Positions 49,720-60,210 of a DNA stretch of 64,000 nt are shown here, in pieces. The stretch is from contig KN805371.1 of assembly GCA_000818945.1 (NCBI GenBank), forward strand, positions 1,178,696 to 1,242,695, given 5' to 3'. A program made the translations under genes and the position numbers. The notes under the pieces were generated by a model. The model saw only the letters and a list, made by a program, of their open reading frames with translations, was not told the origin of the DNA and did not search any database. Every line of letters begins with the position of its first letter. Positions within the stretch are counted from its first letter, which is position 1. Origin of the DNA: Schizochytrium sp. CCTCC M209059 (lineage: Eukaryota > Sar > Bigyra > Thraustochytrida > Thraustochytriidae).

Positions 49720-52566
49720 TTAGTCCTCCTCCTCACGAGGATCGCCATAGCGCCAAAGGTTAATGTGGTTGCGGTGTGCGCGCTGTTCCGTATCTTCGAG
49801 GAGCTTGATGAGATCAGTCTCTTCCTTTGTCCGCGCAAAGCGCGTGGTCCGCTTATCGCAATAGCCATAACCCTCGCGCAAAATAGCCTCTGCGACGCAG
49901 AGTTCCTCGTCTTCGGCCTTGCCCTCCTTCTTGAGGTACAAGGAAACCAGCTGGTAGCCCTCTTCGTTCTTGCTCGGATGGAGCTTGGCAGTGACCGACT
50001 TGCCAAAGACAAGTTCGCTGAGATGCATGGCTGCCTCGCGACCATACTCGCGATCCAGGGCAGGCGTCTTCGTAAAAGCCAGCACGCACTCGCGCGCTAG
50101 TGCAGGCGAGGCGCACACCGCGGTATTGGGCATCGGGCGCACGTGCGACATCTCCACGGTTCCCTCATTGCCAAAGTCCACGTAACGAATGTGAAGACGA
50201 GGCGCCGACTTGTTGCCACTCTCGCGAATCACAGACAAAATCCGTGCACGGTACCACGCCATGCCCGAACCATCGTCAAAGAGTGCCACACACATTTGGT
50301 TCCGTCTCGGCTCCATCAGACCCTCGCCGCCAGGCGTGGTGCCATGCTGGCTCGCAAGCGCTTGCATTTCCTTCGTGACAGCCTCCATCTTGCTCTGTGC
50401 GGCAGCCGATTGCGTCTGAATGAAGAACGTGTGCCCGTTGGCAATCTCCGACACCAAAGCCACGACCTTTTCGAGAGGACGGTTCTCTGTGGCGGCGCCG
50501 TTCCCGGATCCCCAGGCCGCCATGGGCCCGCCCGTGGCCGCCTCGGCCGCCTCGGGAACATACTTTTCCCACATGCGCAGACGTTTGGCCTGCGCCGTAG
50601 CCATCTCGCGCTTGAGCTCCTCGCCCACAGACGTGTAGCGTGCAGAGTACTCGTGGACGCTCGCCAGACCCATTTGCACCATGAGCACAGAGGCGTTAAC
50701 CTTGTCCTGGCCGCGCTTGACCCAGCACTGGCCAATCGCTGTGCCGGCCTTGTCCATCGACTCAATCTCCACGACGACCTCGCGCTGCAGCAGCAGCGAA
50801 CGGGCAAACACGAATGCCTCGTTTGACCATGGCTCTGCCGACGTTGCCGGACGCCCGTGCATCGCGGGACGAGCACGTTGCGGCGTCACTACACCGCCGA
50901 GCGCAAAGTTCAGAATGCAGTTCATCTGCGGAATCACAACACGAAGACGCGATCCGCTCAGCACGTAGTCTACCACAGCGCGGTGCGAGCCGGCCTCCAG
51001 ACCCGGCGAGCCGCGCGACTGCAGCGTCGTAAGGTGTGCGCGTGCGAGCTCCTTGTTCGACGTCAAGTCCTGGGGCCGGCCCGTGTTCGCATCCTTGCTC
51101 GCCGTTGGCGAAAATAGACCACGCTTCGCGTTCTTTGCCTCGTCCTGCGCAATGGCCAGCTCATCGTAGTACTGCGAGCGCTCGTCGTCAGCGCGATGAC
51201 GGAGAACCTCGGCCAAACCCTCTTCAACGACCATGAGAGCAACGTTCTTGCGGCCCTTGCGCGTCTGCACGAGCACCGAGCCGAACTTGCGGGGCATGGC
51301 CGCCATGCCCACCGCGCCCTCTGCAGGGGCACGCTCGTACTCGATCATCACGTTGCAGCGCTTCCCAAGCGCCTTGGTGCGCAAGAGCTCGCGGGCCTCG
51401 TTGGAAAGCGGCTCGCCCGGCTCCGGGCGTCCTCGCGCGCCGAGGCGCGGGGCCCGAATCGACGAGAGCGTCACGCGCTCCTCCGTGCACTTCCACGGCG
51501 CATCAGCAAGGTCTAAGGCCGACCCAATGCGCACAAAGATCGTGTCGCCGCTCACAATTTCCGACACTACGCCTTCGTACGACTTTTGCCCAGAGACCTT
51601 GGGCGCCACGTAGTCCTTCCAAATGCGAAGCCGCGCATTCTTGGCATCGCGCGCCGCCGCGCGCAGCGTCGTCGCATGCTGGATGGTGGTGAATTGCATG
51701 CTCCAGTCCATTGTGCGCGCAAGTCCGTTTCGCAGCAGCTCGACGCTAATGTCGCCCGCCGGATGCTCGATGGTGCCATAAAACGTCTTGAGCCGGTCGT
51801 CCATGCCGTTCAGCATTACGTGTACGTCACGGTTCAAGAGTCGGACCTCGGTAAAGTACTTTGCCTCTGGTGCAAACCGCTGCGGCGCCTCCTTGCTGCC
51901 ATTGCTATCGCCAGAGCTCAATGCCCCGTTCAACCGCGGGCACTGCACGCCGGCAAGATTCAAATTCAGGTACACCATGTGATCCACAAGAAACACCTTG
52001 AAGGCTGCACCATCGCGCACGTACTCGACAATGGCACGCTGCGGTTTTCCCTTGACCTCGCGCAGGAGCACTTCTGGGTTCGACGGCTCGAACTTGACAT
52101 CGCGCACCGCGTCCTGGACAGCGGCCGGATCCGTGTTGAAGATGCCAAGACCGGCCTTTTCCGCGGCCTCGCTCGCCTGCACCATTTCGTCGTAGTCTGC
52201 ACTGCGCTCGTTCGACCCAGGCGCCTCGTGCTTGACGCGCGCCCAGCCGGCGCGCGCGACGACCACGCATAGGTTGTCCTTGGTATCGTTCTGGAGCCGC
52301 ACCGCGCCAAACTGACGGTTGATGCTCGCCACCGAGTACTCCACCTGGAAGGTGACAAGCTTGCCCACACACGCCCGTCGCAGGAACTCGCGGGCCTGCC
52401 ACGCGAACGGCTCGTCCTCGCCCTTGTCCTTTTGCGCCAGCCGCGGCGCCTGCAGCGAAGACAGCGTCAACCGCAGCTCGGGCGGCGGGCCATTTTTAGG
52501 CTGGCCCACCAGCACCAGCGTGTCGCCCGAGAGCACCTCCTTCACCGTCGCGAACCCGGTCGCCAT
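49720..52566 (-). CDS. SND1: Tudor staphylococcal nuclease (SND1 / Tudor-SN)
   Basis: A 948-residue single-exon protein from ATG 52564-52566, close to animal SND1 (about 910). Four staphylococcal-nuclease-like modules are spaced at about residues 1-150, 178-315, 330-480 and 515-660. Each has the Leu-Ser-Ser-x-x-Ala-Pro-Arg or equivalent strand and Arg-x3-Phe-Leu helix; the usual catalytic Arg/Glu set is not clear. The Tudor domain near 735-800 has Ala-x-Trp-Tyr-Arg-Ala-Arg-Ile and Tyr-Val-Asp-Phe-Gly-Asn aromatic-cage residues, followed by a split fifth nuclease fold. The protein is an RNA-binding scaffold in splicing, decay and stress-granule processes in animals and plants. Length and module order are normal. 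Confidence 0.96.
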   Translation of the reverse strand: MATGFATVKEVLSGDTLVLVGQPKNGPPPELRLTLSSLQAPRLAQKDKGEDEPFAWQAREFLRRACVGKLVTFQVEYSVASINRQFGAVRLQNDTKDNLCVVVARAGWARVKHEAPGSNERSADYDEMVQASEAAEKAGLGIFNTDPAAVQDAVRDVKFEPSNPEVLLREVKGKPQRAIVEYVRDGAAFKVFLVDHMVYLNLNLAGVQCPRLNGALSSGDSNGSKEAPQRFAPEAKYFTEVRLLNRDVHVMLNGMDDRLKTFYGTIEHPAGDISVELLRNGLARTMDWSMQFTTIQHATTLRAAARDAKNARLRIWKDYVAPKVSGQKSYEGVVSEIVSGDTIFVRIGSALDLADAPWKCTEERVTLSSIRAPRLGARGRPEPGEPLSNEARELLRTKALGKRCNVMIEYERAPAEGAVGMAAMPRKFGSVLVQTRKGRKNVALMVVEEGLAEVLRHRADDERSQYYDELAIAQDEAKNAKRGLFSPTASKDANTGRPQDLTSNKELARAHLTTLQSRGSPGLEAGSHRAVVDYVLSGSRLRVVIPQMNCILNFALGGVVTPQRARPAMHGRPATSAEPWSNEAFVFARSLLLQREVVVEIESMDKAGTAIGQCWVKRGQDKVNASVLMVQMGLASVHEYSARYTSVGEELKREMATAQAKRLRMWEKYVPEAAEAATGGPMAAWGSGNGAATENRPLEKVVALVSEIANGHTFFIQTQSAAAQSKMEAVTKEMQALASQHGTTPGGEGLMEPRRNQMCVALFDDGSGMAWYRARILSVIRESGNKSAPRLHIRYVDFGNEGTVEMSHVRPMPNTAVCASPALARECVLAFTKTPALDREYGREAAMHLSELVFGKSVTAKLHPSKNEEGYQLVSLYLKKEGKAEDEELCVAEAILREGYGYCDKRTTRFARTKEETDLIKLLEDTEQRAHRNHINLWRYGDPREEED

Positions 52567-53360
52567 CTTCTCTGCCTCACTGCCGTCTCGCGCGCGCGCG
52601 CTCCCCCGCTCGCTCCCACGTTCGATAGATAGATAGATAGATAGATTGGAGTTTGATGCTTTTCTTCGCTAGCTCGCTCGCTCGCTCGCTCGCGTCTGGT
52701 GCCGCGATGCCAGCCTGGATCCGCCGCCGCGCCTCGCGTCGCCGCGCCTCGCGAAAACCTCGCCGCGGCCTCCCGCGTCGCCGTCTCCGCCGCTCCGCCT
52801 CCGCGTGCGTCCGCGCCGCTGCTCGTCCTCCGTGCGCGCGCCCGCTCCTCGCGCTCGCTCTCGATCGCGATCTGCTTCTGCTTCTGCTTCGCTAGCGCTC
52901 TCTATCTTTGCTCTGCAAACCTGCGGCTCCGGGCCTTCGGCGCCGCGCCCACCGGACCCAGCGCATGTCCCTGTTCTTGACCTTACAAATGGTTCGCGAG
53001 CTTGTAAGGGGGAAATGCGCGACCCACGGGTTGACGTAAGGCGGTTTGTTCGACAGTCCAGCTGGGATGAGACACCGCGAGCGAGAGCGCGCAGAGACGA
53101 GACGAGCGAGAGCGTGGGGGAAAAGGGCGATGGGACGTAAGCGCGAGAGGGAGGGGAGAAGATGAGGGACGTAGAATGGAATTAAAGGATACAGTTCATA
53201 ATGATTACCGAGGAGTGTCTTGTCGACGCCGAAGAGGTCGCCGCGAAGAGGGTAAAACGTTGCCTTCATCTACGTCTTGTCGCATTGCATTGCCGTCATA
53301 CAAAAAAGAGAAGAAATGTCAAATGCAGAGCTCGAGACCGAAACGAACCTATAGAGAGGC
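52567..53360. other. Intergenic region with GATA and GCTC arrays
   Basis: The first 350 bp is 5' flank of Tudor-SN, pyrimidine- and GC-rich on the + strand. Two microsatellites occur: (GATA)n at 52624-52646 and (GCTC)n at 52672-52692. The second half is the 3' flank of CWF19. No gene is seen. Confidence 0.6.
52624..52646. repeat. (GATA)n short array
   Basis: About six GATA units, 58 bp upstream of the Tudor-SN start codon on its template side. Confidence 0.9.
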
Positions 53361-55463
53361 CTAGCTCGAGGCGACAGCATCCCATTTCGCCTTAAAGTCT
53401 GCAACGCGGCGACGCTCGACAGCCTCCGACTCTCGGCGCCGATTAAAACGAAGACCAGACTCGCCCCGAATACCACGTAAAATGTCGGCGCCGAACTCTG
53501 GTTTGTACAGCTGCGCGTCCTCGATACGATGCGCGTAGCCACCACTTGGGTAGCCTCCTCCGCCCCAGGCAACGTGAAAGTACGCAAAATCGGGCGGAAT
53601 CGCCTGGGCAAGCGGCCGATTCGGACCCGTTGGAATCGCCTTGTGCGAGGCCGCCGCCCACTCGTCGCCCGCCTCCACGAGCGCCTTTTTAAAGAAGATC
53701 GGCACCATCTCCGCCTCCGCTTCGTCGACAGGAACACATTCGATGCACGTGTGCCATCCAAGGCGGTCCGCCCGAAGAACGGTCTCCATATACACGAGGC
53801 TCTGTTTTTCTCCACCTTGCGATGCCCCGTACATGCGCTCCAGCAAGGTCTTGAACTTGGCAACCTCGGCACGAAGACCCTCAGAGGCGCCAGTCATGGC
53901 AGGTACCGCCTCGAGCGGCACAATGCGCACATGTCCCGGAGCAATTGGGTGCACCGGCAGCATGAGGTGCGCATAGTCTCCAACCACAGCAACGAGGTGG
54001 CGCTTAAAGTGCGGCGACTGGAAGGAGAGTGGGCACGAGCGCTCTGCGCGATCAGCCTGTCGATGTGCGTTGATTGCACTTTGCCGGTCTGCCTCGGCAC
54101 CACGCGCTTCCGTCATGCGCGACCGTCGCGATCGATACATGGCAAGCTGTTTTGCCTCTCCCGTGGATTCGAGAACATCGTCTGCGCCAGCTGCGCCCAT
54201 GCCGTGACTGCCATCAAGGTATTTGAGCTTGTCATGCCTGTTGCGCTTCAGTACATTTTCAGCAAAGGCGCGATCCATGTCAACCTCTTCCTTTTCACGC
54301 AAAAGCATTTCGGACACGGACATCTTTTCTTCGTGCGTGGCGACTTCGTGATCCCTGAGTAGCCCACGTTTACGTTTCCGGGTGTCTGCGCTGCTTACAC
54401 GCTGACCATCCTCGGGAACCTGCGAGATCGAACGAAGATACCTGCCGTCAGGACCCACTGGGGCCAAGACATTCTCAGCTTCGGGATGCATCTCAGGGCG
54501 GGTGGCAGTCTTGGGCAAGGCCGCCGGTGCGCTACTTTGCAAGGCGGCAATCTCTCGCTGGATCTTGTCATGCAGCGCCATGTCGCCCTTGAGCTTGGCG
54601 CGCATTGCCTTGGCTGCAAGTTTATTTGGGTTTCCTGGAACGACTGTATTGGATGGTTCTTGTACTGGCGTCGTTGCGACATGCTGTCCTTCTAGTGCTT
54701 CGTTTCGCTTTTGCGACTCTGCAGCTTCAACTGGGGCGGCTGCTGGGGTTGTCGAAGCGGGCGCGAACCAGTCGAGACCAGCGGCACGACGTGCATCGGC
54801 GAGCGTGGCGCCAGTACTGGGCATGATGGAAGCTTGTTGATGTTCATCTGGATCGAATGCTGCCCTCGAATGAGATGATGCCGAAGAGGCCGACGATGCA
54901 GACGAGGGCGAACGTTCGCGCCGACTCGAGCTCGATTCGGACTTTTTCCTTCGCTTCTTGCTGTGTTTCTTGCTATGTTTGCTGTGTTTGCTATGTTTGC
55001 TGTGTTTGCTATGCTTTTTGATCCGTTTTTCGCGTTTATGTTTGCGGGATCTGGAGCTTGCCTCGCCCACCTCAATGTGTTGTCCATCGTCCTCGTCGTC
55101 GCTCCTAGCATGATGTCCTCTCTTCCTGTCCTTTTTCCGCTTCTCTTTCCGCCTACTCTTGAGCGAACTTAAATCATTGTTAAAGCCTCGGTCGGAGGCG
55201 TCGGCGCGCGCCGTCGCTGTTGCTTGCGTTGATACTGTAGTCTCGGTCGTCGGGGCGGCGTATTGAGTGGTCTTTTTCGCGAGCTCTTGCTCGGCGAGTT
55301 CGCGCAAAAGGTTTTGTTTTCGTAGCTCTCGCTCCTGCTTTCGTGCCTTGTACGCAAGCTCTTCTCGCGCCGCCTCGCGAAGCTGCTCCTCAGCAGCGCG
55401 CTCGGCGTCGTCGCCCTTGTTGTCGCCCGAGCTCGCCACGAACCGCACGCCGCGACCCGCCAT
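53361..55463 (-). CDS. CWF19L2: CWF19-like splicing factor (CWF19L2 type)
   Basis: A 700-residue protein from ATG 55461-55463, which begins Met-Ala-Gly-Arg-Gly-Val-Arg-Phe-Val as in fungal Cwf19. The frame upstream is open but non-ATG to 55799. After an acidic/helical N-terminus, residues about 110-190 are a Lys/His/Ser repeat (Lys-His-Ser-Lys units) and an Arg/Ser region. The C-terminal 260 residues contain both CwfJ domains. The HIT-like core has Cys-Pro-Leu-Ser-Phe, then His-Leu-Met-Leu-Pro-Val-His-Pro and Gly-His-Val-Arg-Ile-Val-Pro. The second domain has Phe-x-Val-x-Trp-Gly-Gly-Gly-Gly and Gly-Gly-Tyr-Ala-His. Cwf19 proteins associate with the late spliceosome and intron lariat. It faces the hydrolase gene across 524 bp. 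Confidence 0.93.
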   Translation of the reverse strand: MAGRGVRFVASSGDNKGDDAERAAEEQLREAAREELAYKARKQERELRKQNLLRELAEQELAKKTTQYAAPTTETTVSTQATATARADASDRGFNNDLSSLKSRRKEKRKKDRKRGHHARSDDEDDGQHIEVGEASSRSRKHKREKRIKKHSKHSKHSKHSKHSKKHSKKRRKKSESSSSRRERSPSSASSASSASSHSRAAFDPDEHQQASIMPSTGATLADARRAAGLDWFAPASTTPAAAPVEAAESQKRNEALEGQHVATTPVQEPSNTVVPGNPNKLAAKAMRAKLKGDMALHDKIQREIAALQSSAPAALPKTATRPEMHPEAENVLAPVGPDGRYLRSISQVPEDGQRVSSADTRKRKRGLLRDHEVATHEEKMSVSEMLLREKEEVDMDRAFAENVLKRNRHDKLKYLDGSHGMGAAGADDVLESTGEAKQLAMYRSRRSRMTEARGAEADRQSAINAHRQADRAERSCPLSFQSPHFKRHLVAVVGDYAHLMLPVHPIAPGHVRIVPLEAVPAMTGASEGLRAEVAKFKTLLERMYGASQGGEKQSLVYMETVLRADRLGWHTCIECVPVDEAEAEMVPIFFKKALVEAGDEWAAASHKAIPTGPNRPLAQAIPPDFAYFHVAWGGGGYPSGGYAHRIEDAQLYKPEFGADILRGIRGESGLRFNRRRESEAVERRRVADFKAKWDAVASS

Positions 55464-55987
55464 GACGAACGAGGGCCGCCGAAGAGACGCCAAGACTTTC
55501 GGATTCGCGGCGCGACGGGCGAAGAAAGGGAAGAGAGAGGCCTCGCCAAGCCTTGTCTCAGCTCCGCTCGGCCTGGCTGGGCCTAGCCTTCCTAGCACGC
55601 TCGCTCGCTCGCTCGCTCGCCCGAGCGCTGCGCCGTCAGCGCGCTGGTTTAGCGTCTTTGCTAGCGCAACAGCGATGGCTGTGTCTAGGCAAGGCTGCGC
55701 AACCCTTTTGGCACGTCGATTTGGGGTTGCGCTCAAATACCGACCTTGAGCGACCGCGGCTCGGAGGTGGGCGGACTTGCGCGCAGAAACGCATCGCATC
55801 TCGCCAAAGATCTCCTGCCACTACTGTGCGCGCGGACTTGGCAGAAGGCAAGGCCAGAGGGCGCGCGAGAGAGACGCAGACACTTTTGCGCGAGCGCGAG
55901 CGCGAGAGTCGACGTCAAAAGCTGGTGCTGCGACCTCTTTCGCAAAGGCTTGACACACGCGCAGAAGAGCGGCAGGAAGAAGGGACG
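55464..55987. promoter_or_regulatory. Divergent promoter region, CWF19 / hydrolase
   Basis: The two start codons are 524 bp apart. GCTC-rich sequence (55597-55621) and a C-to-G-rich stretch occupy the middle. Both 5' UTRs lie here; no single motif is recognised. Confidence 0.5.
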
Positions 55988-56920
55988 ATGGTTCTTGTAG
56001 AGGAAGCAACCAAGTTGATCGGCAAGGACGTGAGCGTGCAGCAGCTCTTGAGCGGACGCGAGGTCGCCAATGATGTGAGGGGAAACCGTGTCCATCAATT
56101 TGCATATCAAATGGCAAATTACATGTATGTGGTCTGCGATGAGCAGACCCGCGAGGCCATCGCGGTGGATCCATGCTGGGACGTGGATGGCGTTCTGCGC
56201 GTCTGCGAGAACGATCTCAAGGTTACCATCAAGGCTGCAGTGTGGACCCACCGTCACTTTGACCACACCGGCGGCGTTGTCCCGCGCGCAATGACAGGAA
56301 CACGTGAGGATATCGTCCTCCCCGGTATTGCCGACTTTGTGGAGCGTGGCATCGCTTGCTACGTGGGCCGCGAGGACGTCAAAGCGGTTTCAAAGCAAGC
56401 CCGCGTTCCTTTGGACAAGATCCATGCTCTTGACGAGGGAGATACCGTACCACTCAACGAGCGTTTCAAGCTTCAAGTCTTGGCTACCCCTGGCCACACG
56501 CCCGGAAGTGTCTGTTTCCTGCTCGCCCCAGACGCAGAGACACCTGGTGTGCTTTTTACTGGCGATACTTTATTTATCATGAGTTGTGGCCGCACGGACT
56601 TGCCCGAGTCAAACGTTTCGTCAATGCTCAAATCTCTGACCAGGCTTTCCGCATTGCCTGGGGGCACGATTGTTCTGCCCGGTCACAATTACGCCTTGCC
56701 TGCGCATTCCACTATCAGTGAGGAGCGCGACACCAATGCCATGATGATGCAGGCCATGGAACGATTCCAGCAATCCGGCTCAGGCACTCTCACTTCCGAG
56801 CCGGTCGCTGCCCTCCTACCTCTCCCGGATTACTTGGGTGTTGCTCGCAAATTGTATGACGATCACCTTGCTTGCGAGGCGCCTTCTCAGAATGCGGCAC
56901 AACTACTTTCCAAGCCATGA
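55988..56920 (+). CDS. Metallo-beta-lactamase-fold hydrolase, glyoxalase II type
   Basis: A 310-residue protein from ATG 55988; the frame is open upstream but starts there in the conserved domain. The zinc motif THxHxDH is at His88, His90, Asp92 and His93. Further ligands are His170 (Gly-His-Thr-Pro-Gly), Asp193 (Gly-Asp-Thr-Leu) and His233 (Pro-Gly-His-Asn-Tyr). The motifs Cys-Gly-Arg-x-Asp and Ser-Thr-Ile-x-Glu-Glu, plus the C-terminal helices, fit hydroxyacylglutathione hydrolase (glyoxalase II). Glyoxalase II hydrolyses S-lactoylglutathione in methylglyoxal detoxification. A related thioester or persulfide-type role is the main alternative. No clear targeting peptide precedes it. Confidence 0.86.
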   Translation: MVLVEEATKLIGKDVSVQQLLSGREVANDVRGNRVHQFAYQMANYMYVVCDEQTREAIAVDPCWDVDGVLRVCENDLKVTIKAAVWTHRHFDHTGGVVPRAMTGTREDIVLPGIADFVERGIACYVGREDVKAVSKQARVPLDKIHALDEGDTVPLNERFKLQVLATPGHTPGSVCFLLAPDAETPGVLFTGDTLFIMSCGRTDLPESNVSSMLKSLTRLSALPGGTIVLPGHNYALPAHSTISEERDTNAMMMQAMERFQQSGSGTLTSEPVAALLPLPDYLGVARKLYDDHLACEAPSQNAAQLLSKP

Positions 56921-57474
56921 GCAAGAGAATGCCCGCAAGACAATGAATCAACCAGAATGAATCAATCAATAGCCTAAATGAAGAGTCCATTATTTAGTTG
57001 GGCCTGATTTTAACCCCCTCTCGCTTGGACTAGAGAGGAAGATTCGACTCATCTGCCAAATCAGTACTATGAGTCAGACGAGACAATAAGAATCTGATTC
57101 ACGTCTGAGTCACCGACAATCCAATCCAACCGGTTGTGTTTTTTGTTTTTTTGTTTTTTTCACAAACGGAAGGCAGAGTGGCTGCTGGATGACGACCTGA
57201 GCGGAAATTCTGGCGTGGACATTAAAGATGACCATATTGTCTTGGCCGATCAATGTAGCAGCTCGCGGGACGACGTTTATCGCTCTGTCACGCCGTCTTT
57301 CACCTCTTTATGATCCTTTTTTTGGACGAGAATAAGATAAAAAGTAACCTTCGGCTGACCTGTTCGTCCTCATCGCCGTTCTGTGCAGAAGAGAGCGATT
57401 GCTCGCTTCTACACTCGGCCTGTACAAAGCAAATAAGAATGCGACAAAAGAGGACGAAGAGATCTCATTCTCGT
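56921..57474. other. Convergent intergenic region, no gene seen
   Basis: AT-rich and T-rich (57125-57165). Contains 3' flanks of the hydrolase and of the GT92-like gene. No frame is supported. Confidence 0.6.
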
Positions 57475-59055
57475 CTACGTTAAGGCAGGTGCATTTCGAA
57501 ATCGCGCGAGCGTAATTTCAGAGTCGACGATGTGTGGCTCGCCCATTCCCTTGAGTGCCTTACATTTGGACTCGTAGCGAGAGACCCACATATTCGTAAA
57601 GTGCATGAGTCGCAATAAGTCCGGGTCGACCCAGTATCGCGCGCGCGGATCATCGCGAGGTCGAGAATTGTACAAAGACATACCATGGGCTGTGCAGGCT
57701 GAATGCGCATGGATATTACAGTACTGAATCGTCTTGACATTGGCAATCGACTTGACGTACGTAAAGCCACCGCAGCCGTCGCTAATTGATGAAACTCTGC
57801 GACTCTCAAGTGGCGGCAGTGGGGCGCAGTCGCAGCGATAGGGGAAGCGCTCCCCGAGCGAGAAAGCGCCAGATTTGTCCGCCGCCCTGGTGTTATTTTG
57901 CCAGGTGGCGCGATCAGGGTGCAAAACTACATAGCAAGTTTCGTCCAATGTCATTGGTAGCCGCTCGACGGCATCGCGCAAGAGGAGTGGAAGCCGAATA
58001 TCCGCCGTTTGAGGGATGAGAATCTCATCCACATCGGCGACATAGAGAAAGTCGTCGCCGTGAAATTTCGCGTCATATAACGCCATCTGATACGAGGGAG
58101 TGCGGCAGGCGACAATGGAAATAAAGCGACTTCTAACCTTTGCATCGTAAATTTCTGCAGCGAGCCCAATGTCGAGGATTGAAAGGAAGCCCGCGTCGAT
58201 GTAGACTTTCAAGTGTTCTCGGTATCGAGCAACAAGCTCGTCACTGGCACAAATGCCCAGATAGTAGTGAGACACCTCAATCTTGTACGCATGCTCCACG
58301 AGCTCAATCATGTGTGGAGTAAAACTCGACACCGCCGCTACCATACTCAAGCGCGGGCCATTTGCCATGGGGCGCGGTGGGTGTGCACGACGCTGCGAGT
58401 ACCGCCACAAGTCCATGCGGGCTGGCTGCGCACGCACATCCTTGGCATCCACGTGACACAAGTATGGCGTGAGCTCCTCGTCACCCATTTGAACGGATAT
58501 TGTGGGAACCCGCTCGCAGCGAGGCGGATCACAGCCATGGTCCCGTGGATCAAAGAGAGCATCAAGATGGTCTGTGATGTCTTCCATATCTCGAATCGAA
58601 TCCTTGAGTGCATCGATTGTCAGGTCTTCTTCCTTCTTGTCAAGAAATCTGCCTGTCTTGGCGTTGATAACTATTGTCTCGCGGTTGTACGCAAGCAAAT
58701 AGAAAGTGGTCGCGTTGAACCATGCAAGCTCCATGAGATAGTTTTTGCGTTCCGGCGTCCACCCAGACGTGATGAAGCCGTCTTTTGAGAGGATGGACGC
58801 CTTTACTTTCCAAGTGCAGGACGCTTGGCTTTTCTCTTCACCCTTGTCCTCCTCCTCTAATCCGAAGTCGACCTCGACCTCCACGGGGCGATACAGAGCA
58901 TCCGCGACATCGACGTCTACGAGCGCCTCTCGCGCAAATGTGCCTGCGATGTAGACGAGCACGCTTGCCAGCGCAATGGCCGCAAGGACGAGTTGCGCCT
59001 GCCGCGTGCGCGCCGCCGTTGAGGGTATCGTCGGCTCTTCAAGTTTTCGCGGCAT
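57475..59055 (-). CDS. GT92-like type II membrane glycosyltransferase
   Basis: A 526-residue protein from ATG 59053-59055; the frame reaches 59310 only through non-ATG codons. A cytoplasmic tail of about 17 residues is followed by one TM (about 18-40) and a long luminal domain. In the second half, Asp-Phe-Leu-Tyr-Val-Ala-Asp-Val-Asp-Glu-Ile-Leu contains the DxD metal motif. An early Leu-Ser-Met-Val-Ala-Ala-Val-Ser and a Leu-Met-His-Phe-Thr-Asn-Met-Trp near the end match the GT92 (DUF23-like) family layout. These enzymes transfer galactose or similar sugars to glycans in the Golgi. Donor and acceptor are unknown here. A different GT-A family with a DxD is the alternative. Confidence 0.72.
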   Translation of the reverse strand: MPRKLEEPTIPSTAARTRQAQLVLAAIALASVLVYIAGTFAREALVDVDVADALYRPVEVEVDFGLEEEDKGEEKSQASCTWKVKASILSKDGFITSGWTPERKNYLMELAWFNATTFYLLAYNRETIVINAKTGRFLDKKEEDLTIDALKDSIRDMEDITDHLDALFDPRDHGCDPPRCERVPTISVQMGDEELTPYLCHVDAKDVRAQPARMDLWRYSQRRAHPPRPMANGPRLSMVAAVSSFTPHMIELVEHAYKIEVSHYYLGICASDELVARYREHLKVYIDAGFLSILDIGLAAEIYDAKVRSRFISIVACRTPSYQMALYDAKFHGDDFLYVADVDEILIPQTADIRLPLLLRDAVERLPMTLDETCYVVLHPDRATWQNNTRAADKSGAFSLGERFPYRCDCAPLPPLESRRVSSISDGCGGFTYVKSIANVKTIQYCNIHAHSACTAHGMSLYNSRPRDDPRARYWVDPDLLRLMHFTNMWVSRYESKCKALKGMGEPHIVDSEITLARFRNAPALT

Positions 59056-59535
59056 AATGGCGCCGTGTCTTCCTTTGGGCCCAGGGGGACCAGCTAGCGT
59101 GCCCAGGCGGTGGAGCTGGCTGGCTGGCTGCGCAGAGACGTGGCTACGCGCGTCTCGCCCCGCCTCGCGTTTCACGTCTGCATCGAAGAAGCGCTTTACT
59201 CGACTCCTGGCGCTTGCCAATGGCCAACTTGGTGTTATGTCACCTGGGTAAGGAAGATGCTTGCTTACTTGCTCACTTGGCCGCCAGGCACACACCCTGT
59301 TAGGATGCAACGCACCTACATCATTATAGGCACGAGCTGCTTCCCTGCAAGATCAACAGGCAAGGTGAGGAGTTGTTCAACTTCACTTCGACTATAAGGC
59401 CTACCTTTGGCCTGTTTGAAGAGAATGGCGAAAAGGTATAGACAGAAAGACTCCGGTCGAGGGTGTCAGAACAAAGCTTTTTCCTCTACTAGAAAGAGTT
59501 CGGATTCCCAGCGGCTGTGGCTGGCTGCCTGGCTG
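59056..59535. other. Intergenic region, no gene seen
   Basis: 480 bp of 5' flank of the GT92-like gene, up to the satellite. No recognisable feature. Confidence 0.5.
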
Positions 59536-60210
59536 ACATGACATGACATGACATGACATGACATGACATGACATGACATGACATGACATGACATGACATG
59601 ACATGACATGACATGACATGACATGACATGACATGACATGACATGACATGACATGACATGACATGACATGACATGACATGACATGACATGACACGACACG
59701 ACACGACACGACACGACACGACACGACACGACACGACACGACACGACACGACACGACACGACACGACACGACACGACACGACACGACACGACACGACACG
59801 ACACGACACGACACGACACGACACGACACGACACGACACGACACGACACGACACGACACGACACGACACGACACGACACGACACGACACGACACGACACG
59901 ACACGACACGACACGACACGACACGACACGACACGACACGACACGACACGACACGACACGACACGACACGACACGACACGACACGACACGACACGACACG
60001 ACACGACACGACACGACACGACACGACACGACACGACACGACACGACACGACACGACACGACACGACACGACACGACACGACACGACACGACACGACACG
60101 ACACGACACGACACGACACGACACGACACGACACGACACGACACGACACGACACGACACGACACGACACGACACGACACGACACGACACGACACGACACG
60201 ACACGACACG
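59536..60210. repeat. Two-block pentanucleotide satellite (ACATG)31 then (ACACG)104
   Basis: From 59536 to 59690 the unit is ACATG, repeated 31 times without error (155 bp). From 59691 to 60210 the unit is ACACG, repeated 104 times without error (520 bp). The blocks share the same phase and differ by one base per unit. Every frame on the complementary strand, and one on the + strand, is open through the array because the period (5) is not a multiple of 3. Long predicted proteins of Ser/Cys/Arg/Val or Thr/Arg/His/Asp repeats are artefacts. Confidence 0.99.
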
